Shown: positions 61,140 through 64,000 of the stretch, piece after piece
How the letters are laid out: each line of letters begins with the position of its first letter
Numbering within the stretch: the stretch's first letter is position 1
From: Chryseobacterium taeanense
GTDB lineage: Bacteria; Bacteroidota; Bacteroidia; Flavobacteriales; Weeksellaceae
Direction of reading: 5' to 3'
Assembly (NCBI RefSeq): GCF_900099685.1
Contig: NZ_FNDW01000008.1
Location: forward strand, 62,001 to 126,000
DNA: 64,000 nt
Position numbers and translations under genes: made by a program
The notes under the pieces: model-generated
The model's input: the letters and a program-made list of their open reading frames with translations, nothing else
What the model was told of the DNA's origin: nothing
Database searches by the model: none

Positions 61140-61590
61140 ATTTTCTTAAAGCTTCATCAATCGATTTATCTATAAAGTCACTGAAAGAATTAAATACCTT
61201 TTTATAATATACGTATTCTCCTTTTTCATTTTTATGAAATTTATCTTCTGCATATATATAAATAGGCGGGTTTTCACCTTCGACAAAAAAAAACAAGCAT
61301 TGATCATTTCCATAATTTGCAAACGCAAAAAATGGTTTCAAATCTAAATTTACTTCGTCCATACTTTCTTTAATATTTTCTTGTGTCCAATCTAAATACT
61401 CAGTTATTGTATCCCAATCTATGGCATTTTGAAATTCTCCTCCTAAAAAAAGAAATTCTTTATAAGCTTTTGGAAATGTGACATTGAATTTTTGTTCTAA
61501 TTTTTCTATTTCTTGTTCTGATATTCCTCGATTTTCCCAACTACCAATTTTGGGGGTATTTTTCATTTTGGTTAAGTATTCTATTTGCAT
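61138..61590 (-). CDS. SUKH (SMI1/KNR4) immunity protein, copy 3
   Basis: The 150-residue protein has the SUKH pattern: ISEQEIEKLEQKFNVTFPKAYKEFLFLGG, the usual start of SMI1/KNR4 immunity proteins. It has no signal peptide. It follows a broken toxin tail by 9 bp. It is about as close to the other two copies as they are to each other, so the array arose by duplication. It should neutralise a deaminase-like toxin in the cytosol. Confidence 0.88.
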   Translation of the reverse strand: MQIEYLTKMKNTPKIGSWENRGISEQEIEKLEQKFNVTFPKAYKEFLFLGGEFQNAIDWDTITEYLDWTQENIKESMDEVNLDLKPFFAFANYGNDQCLFFFVEGENPPIYIYAEDKFHKNEKGEYVYYKKVFNSFSDFIDKSIDEALRK

Positions 61591-61599
61591 TTTTTTAAT

Positions 61600-61889
61600 T
61601 TAAGGTTTTTTTATTTTTAATTTAGGGTAAAGATTCTCTAAAATCTGAATTTTTTCTGCTCCACTACTATAAATATTAATTTTTGCATTATATTTTGCTG
61701 AAACACGTTCATCTGTCCACTACACACATGACAAGGATCCAAAATAGTTTGCAACTCAACTTCTATTTTCAAATCAGCAGTTGTCTTTGCATCAAATTGT
61801 TTCATGAGTTCTTTAATATGAATATGCTCAAACTCTCTGGAAGTTTTGCTTTCGGTATCTAAAAATAAAAAAGAGACTGTATTAAACAA
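61600..61889 (-). pseudogene. Broken deaminase-like toxin tail, copy 3
   Basis: This frame matches the C-terminal part of the intact toxin at 63136 (DTESKTSREFEHIHIKEL, DLKIEVELQTILDPCHVC), but after NVF (about 61700) one base is missing: the expected end (SAKYNAKINIYSSGAEKIQ) continues in another frame to a stop at 61600. Its N-terminal part is not toxin. So it is a displaced, frameshifted toxin tail kept beside its immunity gene. Confidence 0.75.
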
Positions 61890-61904
61890 CCTCTTTTTTA
61901 AATA

Positions 61905-62357
61905 TTATTTACTCAATGCATAATCAATAGATCTATCAATATACTCACTGAAGGAGTTTCTAAATTTGGAGTAAAATACCTCTTTACCTTCTTCTTCTAT
62001 TTTATCTTCGTAATATGCGTAAACGGGTGGGTTTTCATCTCCGTTTAGAAAGAAAAACAAACATTGGTCTCTTTCATAATTTGCAAACGCAAAAAATGGT
62101 TTCAAATCTAAATTTACTTCGTCCATACTTTCTTTAATATTTTCTTGCATCCAATCTAAATATTGAGAATCTGTATTCCAATCGTCAATACAATTTTGAT
62201 ATTTGCCTCCTAAAAACAAGAATTCTTTGTAGGCTTTCGGAAATTTTATATTAAGCTTTTGTTCTAGTTTTTCTATTTCCGTTTCACTATTCCCTTTATT
62301 TTCATTCCCTTTTATTATGGGAGTGTTTTTCATTTTTTTTAAATATTCTATTTGCAT
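61905..62357 (-). CDS. SUKH (SMI1/KNR4) immunity protein, copy 2
   Basis: The 150-residue protein shares the SUKH start (NSETEIEKLEQKLNIKFP, then EFLFLGGKYQNCID) and the end FSEYIDRSIDYALSK. Its start is 9 bp from the stop of a second broken toxin tail. Cytosolic; it probably binds the same kind of toxin as its neighbours. Confidence 0.88.
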   Translation of the reverse strand: MQIEYLKKMKNTPIIKGNENKGNSETEIEKLEQKLNIKFPKAYKEFLFLGGKYQNCIDDWNTDSQYLDWMQENIKESMDEVNLDLKPFFAFANYERDQCLFFFLNGDENPPVYAYYEDKIEEEGKEVFYSKFRNSFSEYIDRSIDYALSK

Positions 62358-62366
62358 AATATATTT

Positions 62367-62624
62367 TTAAGGGTTTTCTATTTTTAATTGTGGATATAAA
62401 TCATTCAAACTTTTACTATCCTTTGCTCCACTACTATAAATTGTACTATTAGCATTATATTTGGCTTGAAAAACATTCATTTGTCCTTGACAAATTTTAC
62501 ATGGATCCAAAATAGTTTGCAACTCTGCTTCTATTTTTAAATCATTGCCGGATTTGTAACCAATTGAGTTGTTATTTCTTTAGATGAAATTCTTCAACTC
62601 ACGAAAAAATTCACTTTTATTATC
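62367..62624 (-). pseudogene. Broken deaminase-like toxin tail, copy 2
   Basis: This unmarked frame matches the toxin C-terminus (DLKIEAELQTILDPCKIC, then YSSGAKDSKSLNDLYPQL) and starts with DNKSEFFRELKNFI, aligned to DTENKLLREFEDYHL in the intact copy, but an in-frame TAA follows. It is a remnant without the N-terminal part. Confidence 0.75.
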
Positions 62625-62663
62625 TAAAAAAAGAGGCTGTTATTACAACCTCTTTTTTAGATA

Positions 62664-63122
62664 CTATTTACTTAAAGCTTCATCAATTGACTTATCTATA
62701 CAATCACTGAAAGAATTGAATAATTTTTTATAATATACATATTCTCCATTATTATTTTTGTGAAATTTCTCTTCCGCATATATATATACAGAAGGATTCT
62801 CGCCTTCATTTAAAAAGAAGAATAAGCATTGATCTGTATCATAAGCAGCGAAGACAAATATTGGGCTTAAGACTAAATTTACATTGGACATACTTTCATG
62901 TAGATTTTCTTGTTTCCAATCTAAATATAGATAATCGGTATCCCAATCGTCAATACAGTTTTGATATTTGCCTCCCAAAAAAAGAAATTCTTTGTAGGCT
63001 TTCGGAAACTGAATATTAAACTTCTGTTCTAATTTTTCTATTTCCTGTTCAGAAATTCCTCTATTTTGATCTCCTTTTATAATAGGAGTATTTTTCATCT
63101 GTGTTAAATATTCTATTTGCAT
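62664..63122 (-). CDS. SUKH (SMI1/KNR4) immunity protein, copy 1
   Basis: The 152-residue protein is the immunity gene just after the intact toxin, 13 bp from its stop. It has the SUKH start (ISEQEIEKLEQKFNIQFP, EFLFLGGKYQNCIDDWD). Residues 70-95 differ most among the three copies (LVLSPIFVFAAYDT here), so this region may set toxin choice. Confidence 0.9.
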   Translation of the reverse strand: MQIEYLTQMKNTPIIKGDQNRGISEQEIEKLEQKFNIQFPKAYKEFLFLGGKYQNCIDDWDTDYLYLDWKQENLHESMSNVNLVLSPIFVFAAYDTDQCLFFFLNEGENPSVYIYAEEKFHKNNNGEYVYYKKLFNSFSDCIDKSIDEALSK

Positions 63123-63135
63123 AAAATCTTAATTT

Positions 63136-64000
63136 TTATGGTTTTTCTACTTTTAAATTCGGATATAAATCATTCAGTCTTTTTGTGTCTTTCGCTCCGC
63201 TACTATATGTAGTAACTTTTGAATTGTATTTTGCTTCAAAAATACTTATCTGTCCCTGACAAATGTGGCATGGATCTAAAATAGTCTGTAATTCAACTTC
63301 TATTTTTAAATCATCGGCGGATTTAGCACCTAAACTTTCCATAATTTTTTGTAAATGGTAATCTTCAAATTCTCGAAGCAATTTATTTTCTGTATCTTTA
63401 AATCTTCCTGCATGTTTTTCAACTGTTGTATCAATAAAATCATCCAAAGTCTCTCCTGCTCTTAATTTTGGCTTTTTAGAAAAACCATATTTGCTGTTTA
63501 AAATGCCGATGTTTTCTCCAGAATATGCTTTTAATTCTACAATTCTTACTCTTCTTCTATAAGAAACTCTAAATTTAGCAACTGCAATATTAGCACCGCT
63601 TAATTTTTTTTGCACAATTAATTGTTCTTCCTTGGTAAGTCCACGCAAAAATGCGCCTTCTCCTTTTTTTACCTTTACCAAATCTTCTAACCTTCCCAAT
63701 GAAAGATTACGCATCCCGAATTTAGGATTTTTCTTGGCAACTTCAGTAATGTGTTCTATTCTTTTCAGCACTTTTTCTTTGGTGCCTTTAAACAATATCA
63801 CTTTATCGGAAATCAAAGCCCATTCGTCTGCTGTTCTCTCTACTCTTAATCCTAATCTGTAGGCTAAAAATATCAATTCGCTTTTTAATGATAGTTTGGA
63901 TAAGGCATTGGAAAAAAACTCATAAGCCGAAGTAGATTTTACACCTTGTGCGGCTTTTGGTAATGGTAATAGTAATGTTAGCAACATTGTAATTTCATAA
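63136..64000 (-). CDS. Polymorphic toxin C-terminal region with deaminase-like domain, cut at the window edge
   Basis: The frame is open through the window edge (an ATG at 63987 is not necessarily the start), so this is probably the end of a larger toxin. The last 90 residues hold a D-T-E motif (KDTENKLLREF), about 40 residues before E-L-Q-T-I-L-D-P-C-H-I-C: an HAE/DxE plus PCxxC pattern of zinc deaminases used as toxins. The middle is basic. A SUKH immunity gene follows. Substrate (DNA, RNA or nucleotide) cannot be told. Confidence 0.7.
   Translation of the reverse strand, partial: YEITMLLTLLLPLPKAAQGVKSTSAYEFFSNALSKLSLKSELIFLAYRLGLRVERTADEWALISDKVILFKGTKEKVLKRIEHITEVAKKNPKFGMRNLSLGRLEDLVKVKKGEGAFLRGLTKEEQLIVQKKLSGANIAVAKFRVSYRRRVRIVELKAYSGENIGILNSKYGFSKKPKLRAGETLDDFIDTTVEKHAGRFKDTENKLLREFEDYHLQKIMESLGAKSADDLKIEVELQTILDPCHICQGQISIFEAKYNSKVTTYSSGAKDTKRLNDLYPNLKVEKP

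Noticed and set aside
1..64000. CRISPR array, tRNA or rRNA genes, insertion sequence with transposase, replication origin
   Set aside because: No regularly spaced repeats, no tRNA-like or rRNA sequence, no transposase or integrase frame and no DnaA-box cluster was recognised by eye.

Overview
The window looks like chromosome of a Bacteroidota species of class Flavobacteriia, most probably Chryseobacterium or a close relative (Weeksellaceae). The grounds are low G+C, many promoters with a TAnnTTTG -7 box, the GG-leader peptide family, an S46 dipeptidyl-peptidase, a single-chain glycyl-tRNA synthetase and SusC/TonB-receptor-like outer membrane proteins. This placement is inference from gene content; no 16S or tRNA gene was seen.

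Layout. 1-6 kb: housekeeping genes (pyrD start, RNA pseudouridine synthase, glyS, a serine hydrolase, an orphan umuC). 6-11.2 kb: an accessory block of a cytosolic M15 murein peptidase, a patatin phospholipase, a three-gene DUF2589-type operon and a WYL-domain regulator. All four transcription units start from promoters sharing a 17-bp element placed exactly 27 bp before the -7 box. 11.3-18.3 kb: tadA, coaX, an unmarked GG-leader peptide gene, an M1 peptidase, a DinB-like protein and a large DUF6909-like protein. 18.3-24 kb: a repeat-rich stretch with a HU/DUF4469 protein, two secreted or surface-type proteins, a metallophosphoesterase and a candidate invertible promoter (perfect 29-bp inverted repeats, 21879-22093).

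24-34 kb: a second accessory block. A membrane protein is read leftward; a structured leader with a small secreted Gly/Pro-rich peptide, a TPR sensor kinase and a response regulator are read rightward. A nine-gene operon follows (YegP, HsdR_N-type nuclease, SH3 lipoprotein, PH-SHOCT, TM2, small membrane protein, TerB-like, coiled-coil membrane protein, VWA-like lipoprotein). The palindrome TTACGG-N4-CCGTAA lies at the same distance from the -7 box at both the leftward gene and the nine-gene operon, so it is a good candidate for the response-regulator site. 34-37.3 kb: a META lipoprotein and S46 peptidase. 37.3-39.4 kb: an AT-rich GHKL/STAS - DUF4325 - PIN nuclease cassette whose upstream promoter carries the best copy of the 17-bp element.

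39.5-60.8 kb: mostly core genes (comM, a CsaA-like protein, a DEDD exonuclease, a SufT-like protein, a sulfurtransferase, HMG-CoA lyase, pepT, thiL with an unmarked small membrane gene, thioesterase, BaiN-like flavoprotein, mutS, a JmjC-like cupin, a large outer membrane barrel and an OmpR-type two-component system). 61.1-64 kb: a polymorphic-toxin tail array, with one intact deaminase-like toxin C-terminus, two broken copies and three SUKH (SMI1/KNR4) immunity genes.

The strongest candidates for something undescribed are the WYL-linked regulon, the palindrome-linked sensor/operon block, the invertible promoter and the GHKL-DUF4325-PIN cassette. Functions inferred from context are marked as such; no database search was run.
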